From DASWTL01 sp036402155 (GTDB taxonomy: Bacteria > Bacteroidota > Bacteroidia > Sphingobacteriales > Sphingobacteriaceae), in NCBI GenBank assembly GCA_036402155.1, contig DASWTL010000056.1, positions 1 through 59,369 on the forward strand: a stretch of DNA of 59,369 bases, given 5' to 3'. Shown here one piece after another: positions 33,321-41,913 of this stretch (positions are counted from its first letter, which is position 1; each line of letters starts with the position of its first letter). Position numbers and translations under genes: made by a program. Under the pieces are notes generated by a model. It was not told where the DNA came from and did no database searches. It saw nothing but the letters and a program-made list of their open reading frames with translations.

Positions 33321-33893
33321 TTAAAAGTTCCAAATTTTCCCGGGTGTTATACACACATTCATCGGAGCGTCAAACTCATTTACATCCGCGATCAGATCAA
33401 CCGGTTCAAAGAAAGACAAGCCAATTTTAACGACCTCAGGCTTACAATCAGCCAGAAAACGATCATAAAATCCTTTACCATACCCAACGCGGTTGCCATT
33501 AACATCAAATGCCAGCAGTGGTATTAACACTGCATCAATATGGTCAGGTGAAATCACTTTTCCATGAATCGGTTCAGGAATTCCATATTTATTACGTCCA
33601 AGGATGGTGTACATGGGATCATACAACAGATTCTTCATGGTTAATTGCTTAAAATCTGTTTTAGGTATAACAATTTTAAGATTGGGATAACACTCTTTAA
33701 AATAGGACAAAATAGAAAATGTATCAATCTCTTTAAATTCAGCAATTGGGAGGTATACATGCACTACCTTATGTTGGTTCCAGGGGTAGGTTTTAAATTG
33801 TTCAAGAAGCAGATCATTTAAATGCCAGTATTGACTACGGGTAAGATTCCTGCGTTTATCAAGATACTCCTTTCGTAATGATGCTTTATCCAT
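33321..33893 (-). CDS. 5-formyltetrahydrofolate cyclo-ligase
   Basis: The 190-residue enzyme converts 5-formyl-THF to 5,10-methenyl-THF with ATP. The N-terminal KASLRKEYLDKRRNL helix and the C-terminal NRVGYGKGFYDRFL block (phosphate loop) identify the 5-FTHF cyclo-ligase family. A terminator stem lies between it and efp, so it is a separate unit. The gene is equivalent to fau/ygfA of other bacteria. Confidence 0.92.
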   Translation of the reverse strand: MDKASLRKEYLDKRRNLTRSQYWHLNDLLLEQFKTYPWNQHKVVHVYLPIAEFKEIDTFSILSYFKECYPNLKIVIPKTDFKQLTMKNLLYDPMYTILGRNKYGIPEPIHGKVISPDHIDAVLIPLLAFDVNGNRVGYGKGFYDRFLADCKPEVVKIGLSFFEPVDLIADVNEFDAPMNVCITPGKIWNF

Positions 33894-33918
33894 TCAGATC
33901 CACTTAACAGCCAAGATA

Positions 33919-33949
33919 AAAAAAACGGTCTTAGATTTCTCAAAGACCG
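33919..33949 (-). terminator. Rho-independent terminator of efp
   Basis: On the minus strand CGGTCTT and AAGACCG pair (33926-33932 with 33943-33949) with a 10-base loop and an eight-base U-run after the stem. It ends the efp transcript 26 bases after the stop. Confidence 0.8.
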
Positions 33950-33974
33950 CTTTTATTTAAACCTGTTTAAAAAA

Positions 33975-34535
33975 CTATTTTACACGTTCCAGATAATCCC
34001 CGGTTCTGGTATCAACCCTTACTTTATCACCCTGATTGATAAATAACGGGACTTTTATCTCCACACCAGTCTCAACTGTAGCATTTTTTTGAGCATTAGT
34101 GGATGTATCACCTTTTACAGCTGGTTCAGTATACGTAACTTCAAGCTCAACACTGGCAGGAGCCTGTGCCATTATAGGTTCATCACTTTCAAAAGCAACA
34201 ATTACATTCATACCTTCCTTTAGAAATTTCGCTGCATCGCCAAACAATGCGTTTGGAACGTTAAATTGTTCGTAACTGTTGTTATCCATTACTACAAAGA
34301 AATCTCCATCTTCGTACAGGTATTGATAATTATTGGTTTCAACGCGTGCAATCTCCACCTCTTCGTCAGTACGAAACCGGTATTCTACAAGCTTGCCGGT
34401 TTTAACATTCCGCATTCGTGCCTGGTAAAAAGCGCGTAAATTACCGGGTGTGCGGTGAAGAAACTCCTCCACAGTTACAAGTTCGCCATTAAACCGTAAT
34501 ATATTGCCTGATTTTACTTCTGATGCTTTTGCCAT
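33975..34535 (-). CDS. efp: Elongation factor P
   Basis: EF-P rescues ribosomes stalled on proline runs. The 186-residue protein has the three beta-barrel domains of the family. The tip of domain I reads TPGNLRAFYQ, so position 32 (equivalent to the modified Lys34 of E. coli) is asparagine. It thus cannot carry beta-lysine, hydroxylysine or rhamnose at that site. No epmA, epmB or earP gene is visible. A TATTTTTG element with a TTG 20 bases upstream lies before it. Confidence 0.95.
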   Translation of the reverse strand: MAKASEVKSGNILRFNGELVTVEEFLHRTPGNLRAFYQARMRNVKTGKLVEYRFRTDEEVEIARVETNNYQYLYEDGDFFVVMDNNSYEQFNVPNALFGDAAKFLKEGMNVIVAFESDEPIMAQAPASVELEVTYTEPAVKGDTSTNAQKNATVETGVEIKVPLFINQGDKVRVDTRTGDYLERVK

Positions 34536-34574
34536 AATCTATTAATGCTGGTTACACCGGTTGATTTTGAGCCG

Positions 34575-34582
34575 CAAAAATA
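34575..34582 (-). promoter_or_regulatory. Promoter of efp
   Basis: The minus strand reads TATTTTTG with TTG at 34603-34605, a 20-base spacer, matching the Bacteroidota consensus. It lies 40 bases before the efp start. Confidence 0.6.
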
Positions 34583-34616
34583 AAGACAATATTACTACTT
34601 TCCAACCGTGAGCATT

Positions 34617-35225
34617 CTATTTATAGTCGGTGATATTCAGTCGGTGATTACAAAAGTCATACTCATGCTCCTGATTTGAACCGATCAATAAAACCCGGTT
34701 TAAAGTAAACTGATTTATAAGCTGGTGATACCATTCTACTCCTTCTTTATCAAGATTTGAAGTAGGTTCATCAAGAATAAGAACCGGAACATCTGAACAT
34801 AAAGTGAGTGCAAGTTTTACTCTCTGCTTCATCCCGGATGAAAAATACTTAAGCTGTTTGTTCTTTGATCTGTCAAACCCTAGCAGTTCAACTATTGAGA
34901 CATCGGTAACCTTCTTTTTAAAACTGAAATGAAATTCAATTAGTTCGCTTAGGGTATACTCTTCGATGAGCTCAAGGTATGGAGCTGCAATACTTAGGTA
35001 CTGGTAGACCCCTTCAATATCAACATCTTTGTCAGAAAATCTATACTTCAATAATCCCTCTGATGGGGTAAGGCTCCCTGATATTAATTGTAGTAGTGTG
35101 GATTTCCCGGAACCATTAGGGCCAAGAATGGCATATGAATTACCTGAAACAAAAGTCTGGTTAACCTCTCTGAAAATCCATTCCCGGTTAAAACGCCGCC
35201 CTATGTTTTCGAGAGAAATCTCCAT
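34617..35225 (-). CDS. ABC transporter ATP-binding protein
   Basis: The 202-residue ATPase has Walker A GPNGSGKS (35-42), the signature SSGMKQR (129-135) and Walker B LILDEP (149-154). It is a short CcmA-like subunit. No permease gene is near, so either it pairs with a distant membrane subunit or has another task. It lies directly after lpxA (3 bases), in the lipid A block, a position suggesting an envelope role. Confidence 0.9.
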   Translation of the reverse strand: MEISLENIGRRFNREWIFREVNQTFVSGNSYAILGPNGSGKSTLLQLISGSLTPSEGLLKYRFSDKDVDIEGVYQYLSIAAPYLELIEEYTLSELIEFHFSFKKKVTDVSIVELLGFDRSKNKQLKYFSSGMKQRVKLALTLCSDVPVLILDEPTSNLDKEGVEWYHQLINQFTLNRVLLIGSNQEHEYDFCNHRLNITDYK

Positions 35226-35228
35226 CGC

Positions 35229-36011
35229 CTATGAACCACCAAATCCCTTCATCACCCCGCGATTTGAGTTCCGAATAAAATCGAGTATCTCATCCCTGAT
35301 CTCAGTAGGCTGACGTTCTGCTTCAATAATATCCAGAGCATCGCCAATATTATGCTTTTTAACAAATAAGGTACGGTAAATATCCTGGATCTCATTGATC
35401 TGCTCAGAAGTATATCCGCGTCTGCGAAGGCCCACCGAGTTAATACCTACATATGATAACGGCTCACGTGCAGCCTTAACATAGGGAGGTACATCTTTGC
35501 GCACCAATGAACCACCGGTAATAAACGCATGTGAGCCCACTTTACAAAACTGGTGGATGGCTACCATTCCGGCAAGCACTACGTAATCACCAATAGTTAT
35601 ATGACCGGCTAAGGTGGTATTATTAGAAAATACACAATAATTACCTACTTCGCAATCATGTGCAACATGGCAATATGCCATAATTAGGCAATTCCGTCCA
35701 ATTACTGTTTTCCAGCGGTCTTTCGTTCCTCTGTTAATGGTAACACATTCACGTATAACGGTATTATCACCAATTTCTGCGGTAGTTTCCTCACCGTCAA
35801 ACTTTAAATCCTGCGGAACAGCAGAGATCACCGCCCCGGGAAAAATCCGGCAGTTCTTCCCAATCCGCGCGCCACTCATTATGGTAACATTGGGTCCAAT
35901 CCAGGTGCCTTCACCAATAGTCACATTCTGGTGAATAGTTACAAATGGTTCAATTACAACGTTGTCAGCAATTTTGGCTTGGGGATGTATGTATGCTAAA
36001 GGTTGGATCAT
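35229..36011 (-). CDS. lpxA: UDP-N-acetylglucosamine acyltransferase
   Basis: LpxA does the first step of lipid A synthesis, moving an acyl chain from ACP to UDP-GlcNAc. The 260-residue protein has a left-handed beta-helix built from hexapeptide repeats (about 10-190), the catalytic histidine region in CHVAHDCEVGNY, and a C-terminal helical domain with GLRRRGYTSEQI. The ATG overlaps the lpxC-fabZ stop (ATGA), so the two are translationally coupled. Confidence 0.96.
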   Translation of the reverse strand: MIQPLAYIHPQAKIADNVVIEPFVTIHQNVTIGEGTWIGPNVTIMSGARIGKNCRIFPGAVISAVPQDLKFDGEETTAEIGDNTVIRECVTINRGTKDRWKTVIGRNCLIMAYCHVAHDCEVGNYCVFSNNTTLAGHITIGDYVVLAGMVAIHQFCKVGSHAFITGGSLVRKDVPPYVKAAREPLSYVGINSVGLRRRGYTSEQINEIQDIYRTLFVKKHNIGDALDIIEAERQPTEIRDEILDFIRNSNRGVMKGFGGS

Positions 36012-37414
36012 GCTTCTTTATTTTCCACTCTTGAAATTAATGCCATCAATTCAGCCTCTACTACTACCCGTTCTCCTACCATACCCACACCGCGCATTTG
36101 TGCAATTCCTCTTCGTATCGGAGTCATTAAATCACATCTGAAAATAATGGTATCACCTGGTAAAACTTTCTCTTTAAATCGTGCATTTTCGATTTTAAGC
36201 AAATAAGTAAGGTAATTTTCCGGATCCTCCACAGTATTTAATACAAGTATTCCACCCGTCTGTGCCATTGCTTCAATTTGTAAAACACCAGGCATTACCG
36301 GTGCATCAGGAAAATGTCCGACAAAGAAAGGCTCATTCATCGTTACATTTTTCACCCCCACCACATGACTTTTACTCAGTTCAAGTATTTTATCGATCAT
36401 GAGCATAGGTGGCCGATGAGGCAAAATCGACATTACCTGCACTGTGTCATAAACAGGCGTAGCATTAGGATTGTAAACCTGTACGTGCTTTTTACTTTTT
36501 TCTTTTTTAATCTGCGCCTTTATTTTCTTTGCAAAAGCAATATTAGCAGCATGGCCTGGCCTGGCAGCCATAATGTGTCCTCTTAACGGCACACCCACTA
36601 AAGCCAGATCACCAATCATATCTAATAGTTTATGCCGGGCAGGTTCATTTTGATGGCGTAATTCGATATTATTTAATATTCCCTCCTTGGCAACATTTAT
36701 ATCTTCACGGTTGAAGAGTTTTGCCAGATGCTTTAATTCACCATCACTTACCTGCTTATCTACTACTACAATAGCATTATTAAGATCGCCGCCTTTAATC
36801 AGATCGTTTTTAAGCAATGCTTCAAGTTCATGTAAAAAGCAGAAAGTACGGCATGATGCAATCTCTTTCTTAAACTCAGTAATAGTTGTAATAGCAGCAT
36901 GCTGGCTACCTAAAACCGGCGAGTTATAATCGATCATGCAGGTAAACCGGTAATCGTCTAATGGCATTGCAACCATTTCAACCCGTCTTTCAGGTTCTGA
37001 ATACATAATATTATAAGGAATATCATAATATTCACGATCCGCCTCCTGCTCCTTTATACCTACCTGTTCAAATGCTTCTATAAACTGAATGGCGCTACCA
37101 TCCATTATAGGCACTTCGGGGCCATCAAGTTCAATTAAAATGTTGTCGATCTCTAAACCTACAAGTGCGGCAAGAACATGCTCTACAGTAGATACACTTG
37201 CTCCATTCTGGGTTATTGTTGTTCCCCTGGAGGTATCCGTTACATTGTCTACATCAGCATCAATTACCGGAGCGCCTTCTACATCAACCCGCTGGAATTT
37301 ATAACCATGGTTTTCAGGTACAGGTTTAAATTTCATTGTTACAGACTTACCCGTATGTAAGCCTACTCCGGATACAGTAATATCAGCTTTTATCGTACGT
37401 TGTTTAACATTCAT
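36008..37414 (-). CDS. lpxC-fabZ: Bifunctional LpxC deacetylase / FabZ dehydratase
   Basis: This fused protein of 468 residues is typical of Bacteroidota. The LpxC half (about 1-310) removes the acetyl group from UDP-acyl-GlcNAc using zinc: EHVLAAL carries a histidine ligand and the KLLDMIGDLAL block carries further catalytic residues. The FabZ half (about 325-465) dehydrates hydroxyacyl-ACP and has ILPHRPPMLMID and the GHFPDAPVMPGVLQIEAMAQ motif with the catalytic His/Glu. The fusion couples lipid A and fatty-acid synthesis. Confidence 0.97.
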   Translation of the reverse strand: MNVKQRTIKADITVSGVGLHTGKSVTMKFKPVPENHGYKFQRVDVEGAPVIDADVDNVTDTSRGTTITQNGASVSTVEHVLAALVGLEIDNILIELDGPEVPIMDGSAIQFIEAFEQVGIKEQEADREYYDIPYNIMYSEPERRVEMVAMPLDDYRFTCMIDYNSPVLGSQHAAITTITEFKKEIASCRTFCFLHELEALLKNDLIKGGDLNNAIVVVDKQVSDGELKHLAKLFNREDINVAKEGILNNIELRHQNEPARHKLLDMIGDLALVGVPLRGHIMAARPGHAANIAFAKKIKAQIKKEKSKKHVQVYNPNATPVYDTVQVMSILPHRPPMLMIDKILELSKSHVVGVKNVTMNEPFFVGHFPDAPVMPGVLQIEAMAQTGGILVLNTVEDPENYLTYLLKIENARFKEKVLPGDTIIFRCDLMTPIRRGIAQMRGVGMVGERVVVEAELMALISRVENKEA

Positions 37415-37436
37415 ATATAGAAATATGCCTATATTT

Positions 37437-38483
37437 TTATTTTATTGATTCTTTGGTTAAGTTCTTAATTATTCGTTCAAGTTCTTCTATTTTCTTTTCA
37501 AGTTCCGGCAACCGGTTTAAGACCACCTGCGCACGCATATGATTGTTGTATGTTGTGGCAGGAGCGCCGGCCCATTTTTTTCCTTCTTCGTCAATAGACC
37601 GGTGTATACCGGATTTCGCCTGGATCTGGCTTCCGCGAGCCACAGAAATGTGCCCAACTATACCTACCTGACCCCCGATTACAGCATTCTCACCGATTTT
37701 TGACGATCCGGAAACGCCTGTTTGCGAGGCAATTACAGTATTGGATCCTATCTCAACATTATGAGCTACCTGGATTAAGTTATCAAGCTTAACCCCCTTG
37801 CGGATGATAGTTGAGCCCATAGTTGCACAATCTATTGACGTGTTTGAACCAATTTCGACATCATCTTCAATTATTACATTCCCAATTTGAGGAACTTTTG
37901 AATAGGTGCCATCCTCCTGAGGTGCAAAACCGAAACCGTCACTTCCAATTACGGTGTTGGCATGTATGGTAATCCGGTTGTTTAAAACACATTCACTGTA
38001 AATCTTAACTCCGGGATAAAGGGTACAACTATCTCCGATACGAGTATTATCACCGATATAAACATGGGGATAAATTTTGGAATTATTCCCAATAACTGAA
38101 TTGGCCCCGATATAAGCGAATGCCCCGATATATACGTCAGTGCCGATCCTGGCCGAAGGATGGATAAACGCCATCTCTTCTATACCTTTTTTATCGAGCT
38201 TAATCTCATTATACTTCTTAAGCAGAATCGAGAACGCACTATAAGCATCCTGTACACGAATTAAAGTAGAGTTCACTTTACCTTCAAGTACGAAGTCAGC
38301 GCTAATTATTACAATAGACGCATTCGTTTTATATATATATTGCTCATAGCGCGGATTGGCAAGGAATGAAAGTGCCCCGGACTGCGCCTCTTCGATTTTG
38401 GCTAGCTGAGTAACTACTACATTCGGATCACCTTCCACGGTTCCGTTAAGCAAAAGTGCGATCTGTTGCGCAGTAAATTGCAT
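37437..38483 (-). CDS. lpxD: UDP-3-O-acylglucosamine N-acyltransferase
   Basis: LpxD adds the second acyl chain in lipid A synthesis. The 348-residue protein has an N-terminal UDP-binding domain (1-100), a left-handed hexapeptide beta-helix (about 105-310) with HANTVIGSDGFGFAP and QVAHNVEIG, where the latter histidine is catalytic, and a C-terminal coiled-coil helix (LPELEKKIEELERIIKNL). It is 22 bases upstream of lpxC-fabZ and starts the operon's lipid A part. Confidence 0.97.
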   Translation of the reverse strand: MQFTAQQIALLLNGTVEGDPNVVVTQLAKIEEAQSGALSFLANPRYEQYIYKTNASIVIISADFVLEGKVNSTLIRVQDAYSAFSILLKKYNEIKLDKKGIEEMAFIHPSARIGTDVYIGAFAYIGANSVIGNNSKIYPHVYIGDNTRIGDSCTLYPGVKIYSECVLNNRITIHANTVIGSDGFGFAPQEDGTYSKVPQIGNVIIEDDVEIGSNTSIDCATMGSTIIRKGVKLDNLIQVAHNVEIGSNTVIASQTGVSGSSKIGENAVIGGQVGIVGHISVARGSQIQAKSGIHRSIDEEGKKWAGAPATTYNNHMRAQVVLNRLPELEKKIEELERIIKNLTKESIK

Positions 38484-38551
38484 CCGGTAAAGTTAGTTCT
38501 TAAATTTTAAGGGTACAAATAACATATTAATTGCGACTTAACACCCTGTAT

Positions 38552-39805
38552 TTATGACGTTTTAATGTCTTTAATGTAACATAAAATATATTTTTTTACT
38601 GTCTTTGCAAGGGCTTCAAGGTTCGAATTATCAGAAGCCGTTGTAATATCCTGCACACTTCCGTCCTTCATTAAAATCTTAATATTTCCATCACCTACAC
38701 GGTATGCATTATTTTTAATAGTATCTGTAAACACGAAATAAGATGCTTCATCTTCACTAATATTGAAGTAATCCATTGTATTCTCTACAAGATCATCAAC
38801 GTGATCGGCATCTGGTGGATTATTCGTAATCTCAACTTTGTACAGGTTCCGTGAAATAAACCGCTGACACAGTTCGGATAAAATAACGTCATCCTCTGTT
38901 GCCCAAACTTTAATGGATGTGAATATATCATGATCGTCCAGGTTTGAGAAATTTTTGAAGCAAACAGGATCTTCCATAAACTCATCCCTAGATATGGAGT
39001 TATTTAGAAAATGAGATAAATATGGAGTAGCAAAAAGTTTTCTGCCGGTCCCTGCAAGTTCTTTTGCACGTTCTAATATCTTGCTTAACATTTGCTCTGC
39101 AGCGATAACCGTTTTATGTAAATACACCTGCCAGTACATTAAACGCCTGGCAATCAAAAACTTCTCTATCGAATAAATACCTTTTTCTTCCACTACCAGC
39201 TGATCGTCGGCAACATCCAGCATTTTAATTATCCGGTCAAAGCTGATAACACCTTCAGACACTCCGGTAAAAAAACTGTCCCTGTTAAGGTAGTCCATCC
39301 TGTCCAGATCCAGCTGACCTGAAATAAGCTGATAAAGAAAAGATTTATGATAACGGTTATTAAATATATCCATCGCCAACTGCAGTCTTCCACCAAATTC
39401 GGTATTAAGCTTATTCATAAACAATGCTGAGATGTGTTCATGAGATATTCCTTCAACTATAGTATGCTCCAGAGCATGTGAAAATGGACCATGGCCAATA
39501 TCATGTAATAAAATAGCTATGGTAACCGCTTCTTCTTCTTCAGGAGTGATTTCATGCCCCTTGTTTTGAAGAGTATCAATAGCCAGCGACATTAAATGCA
39601 TAGCACCCAAAGCATGGTGGAAACGGGTATGAAGAGCTCCAGGATAAACAAGATGAGTCATGCCCAATTGTTTGATATAACGCAATCGCTGAAAATAGGG
39701 ATGCTGGATCAGATCAAATATCAGCTCTGAAGGGATTGTTATAAATCCATATACAGGATCATTAATAATTTTCTTCTTGTTCAAGTTAATGCGGCTTGGG
39801 GACAA
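38552..39805 (-). CDS. HD-domain phosphohydrolase
   Basis: The 417-residue protein has a metal-binding HD domain in its N-terminal half: H of RFHHALGAMHL, the HD pair in LLHDIGHGPFSHALEH, and D of LDRMDYLNRD. It resembles SAMHD1-like/dGTPase-type triphosphohydrolases, though the substrate is unknown. The best start is a TTG at 39805; no ATG lies before the conserved NDPVYGFI block. It is divergent from porX, an arrangement commonly conserved with lpxD in Bacteroidota. Confidence 0.85.
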   Translation of the reverse strand: MSPSRINLNKKKIINDPVYGFITIPSELIFDLIQHPYFQRLRYIKQLGMTHLVYPGALHTRFHHALGAMHLMSLAIDTLQNKGHEITPEEEEAVTIAILLHDIGHGPFSHALEHTIVEGISHEHISALFMNKLNTEFGGRLQLAMDIFNNRYHKSFLYQLISGQLDLDRMDYLNRDSFFTGVSEGVISFDRIIKMLDVADDQLVVEEKGIYSIEKFLIARRLMYWQVYLHKTVIAAEQMLSKILERAKELAGTGRKLFATPYLSHFLNNSISRDEFMEDPVCFKNFSNLDDHDIFTSIKVWATEDDVILSELCQRFISRNLYKVEITNNPPDADHVDDLVENTMDYFNISEDEASYFVFTDTIKNNAYRVGDGNIKILMKDGSVQDITTASDNSNLEALAKTVKKYILCYIKDIKTS

Positions 39806-39874
39806 AAATTGTTATTTTTAACGACAAAAAACAGATTACGGTGTTATAAAGTCAAATCTGATAATTATTGTATC

Positions 39875-41428
39875 ATGCAAGAAACTTCCATACTTTGGGC
39901 CGATGATGAAATTGACCTGCTTAAACCGCATATTTTACTTCTTAATGAGAAAGGATATAAGGTAAAAACCGTTACTAATGGTAGTGATGCATTGGACTGT
40001 TTCAGAAAGGAATACTTTGATCTGGTTTTCTTAGACGAAAATATGCCCGGTTTAACCGGATTGGAAACACTCTCAGAAATTAAAAATATAAATCCTGATG
40101 TCCCGATTGTTCTGATCACCAAAAATGAAGAAGAACACCTCATGGAAGAGGCTATAGGCTCACAAATTGACGATTATTTAATTAAACCGGTTAATCCGAG
40201 GCAAGTATTGTTAACCATTAAAAAACTCGTTGACAACAAGCGTCTGATTAGCGAGAAAACATCTATGGCCTATCAGCAGGATTTCAGAACACTCGGAATG
40301 ACCCTGAACGATAACCTGAGCTATTCTGAATGGGTTGATGTGTATAAAAAACTGGTTTACTGGGAAATATCATTAGAAAAACTGGAAGATGAGGGCATGC
40401 ATGAAATCCTGACCCTTCAAAAGGCTGAAGCCAACGTGCAGTTTTCAAAATTCATCGAAAAAAACTATCTCGGCTGGTTAAAGGATCCGGATTCCGGACC
40501 AATAACTTCCAATCAGCTGTTAAAGAAAAAGCTTTTTCCGCTTATAGATTCAACCAAACCTACTTTTTTCATACTGATTGATAATCTGCGATATGACCAG
40601 TGGAAAATAATAAACTCTGTTATTACAAATTATTTCAGGCTTGATGAGGAAGATAGTTATTTCAGTATACTGCCAACAGCAACTCAATATGCCAGGAATG
40701 CTATTTTTTCTGGGCTGATGCCCCTTGAAATGGAGCGGCGCTTCCCAGACATGTGGCAAAATGATGAGGACGAGGGCGGTAAAAATCTTTTCGAAGAACA
40801 GTTCCTCGCCGACCAGATAAAAAGAGTTGTAAGAAAGGAAATCAAGTTTTATTATCAGAAAATATTGACCCTTGAACAGGGCAGGGATGTGCTGGAGAAT
40901 ATTTCAAACTTATTCACTAACGATCTGAGCGTATTGGTTTACAACTTTGTAGACATGCTCTCACATGCCAGAACAGATATGGCCATGATCCGTGAACTGG
41001 CCAATGATGAAGCAGCCTACCGTTCTATTACATCTTCCTGGTTCGTACATTCGCCACTACTTGAAACCTTAAAAAAATTGGCGCAAAAAGATATCCGTCT
41101 TGTTATTACAACAGACCATGGAACCATCCGCGTAAAGCATCCAAGTAAGGTTATAGGAGACCGAAATACGAATTCAAACCTCCGTTATAAACAGGGCAAA
41201 AACCTAAATTTTAACCCTAAAGAAGTTTTTCATATTAAAAACCCCCATGATGCTCAATTGCCAAAACTGCATGTGAGCTCAAGTTTTATCTTTGCAAAAG
41301 AGGATAGTTATTTTGTTTATCCGAATAACTATAACCAGTTTGTAAATTATTATAATGAAACCTTTCAGCATGGTGGAATATCGCTGGAAGAAATGATTGT
41401 GCCTTATGCTGTGTACAGCTCTAAATAA
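39875..41428 (+). CDS. porX: PorX-type response regulator with PglZ phosphatase-like domain
   Basis: From the ATG at 39875 the protein has 517 residues. The receiver (1-120) has D10/D11, phospho-acceptor D54 in VFLDENMPG and the lysine in YLIKPVNP. A helical linker leads to a PglZ/alkaline-phosphatase-superfamily domain (about 205-515) with LIDNLRYDQW, PTATQYARNAIFSG and ITTDHGTIRV metal and nucleophile regions. PorX controls the type IX secretion system together with PorY and sigma factor SigP in Porphyromonas. PorY is not in the window. An ATG 66 bases upstream is less likely, because the receiver starts directly after 39875. Confidence 0.92.
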   Translation: MQETSILWADDEIDLLKPHILLLNEKGYKVKTVTNGSDALDCFRKEYFDLVFLDENMPGLTGLETLSEIKNINPDVPIVLITKNEEEHLMEEAIGSQIDDYLIKPVNPRQVLLTIKKLVDNKRLISEKTSMAYQQDFRTLGMTLNDNLSYSEWVDVYKKLVYWEISLEKLEDEGMHEILTLQKAEANVQFSKFIEKNYLGWLKDPDSGPITSNQLLKKKLFPLIDSTKPTFFILIDNLRYDQWKIINSVITNYFRLDEEDSYFSILPTATQYARNAIFSGLMPLEMERRFPDMWQNDEDEGGKNLFEEQFLADQIKRVVRKEIKFYYQKILTLEQGRDVLENISNLFTNDLSVLVYNFVDMLSHARTDMAMIRELANDEAAYRSITSSWFVHSPLLETLKKLAQKDIRLVITTDHGTIRVKHPSKVIGDRNTNSNLRYKQGKNLNFNPKEVFHIKNPHDAQLPKLHVSSSFIFAKEDSYFVYPNNYNQFVNYYNETFQHGGISLEEMIVPYAVYSSK

Positions 41429-41435
41429 GGATGGA

Positions 41436-41861
41436 ATGAAACTTGAAGTTAACTCAATAGATAATCTTTCTGAGGCAGCGGAAAAATTACTTGATTTTGC
41501 TGCTGATGAACGCGTGTTTCTATTTAACGGCGCTATGGGCGCGGGTAAAACAACATTTATAAAAGCACTTTGCGAAAGACTGAATATTAAAGATATCGTT
41601 TCGAGCCCTACATTCTCTATTGTTAATGAATATAGCTCTGATCAGGGTCCTGTTTACCATTTTGACTTTTACAGGCTAAAGAATGAAAGCGAGGCTTTTG
41701 ACCTGGGGTATGAAGATTATTTTTATTCAGGATACTATTGCTTTGTGGAGTGGCCTGAAAAAATTCCTAATCTATGGCCGGAAAACTACATTCAGGTAAA
41801 AATAGAAGAGTCACCTGACCATACCAGGTTGATTAATGCCGAATACAAAATGAAGTCATAA
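41436..41861 (+). CDS. tsaE: tRNA threonylcarbamoyladenosine biosynthesis ATPase TsaE
   Basis: TsaE is the ATPase of the TsaBDE complex that makes t6A37 in tRNAs. The 141-residue protein from the ATG at 41436 has Walker A GAMGAGKTT (32-40), the switch region SSPTFSIVNEY, and HFDFYRLKNESEAFDLGYEDYF. It starts seven bases after the porX stop, a conserved Bacteroidota neighbourhood. Confidence 0.94.
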   Translation: MKLEVNSIDNLSEAAEKLLDFAADERVFLFNGAMGAGKTTFIKALCERLNIKDIVSSPTFSIVNEYSSDQGPVYHFDFYRLKNESEAFDLGYEDYFYSGYYCFVEWPEKIPNLWPENYIQVKIEESPDHTRLINAEYKMKS

Positions 41862-41913
41862 CTTTTTATTAAAATTAGTATATTCAACTCTGCATTTTCG
41901 AGACCTATTGCCC

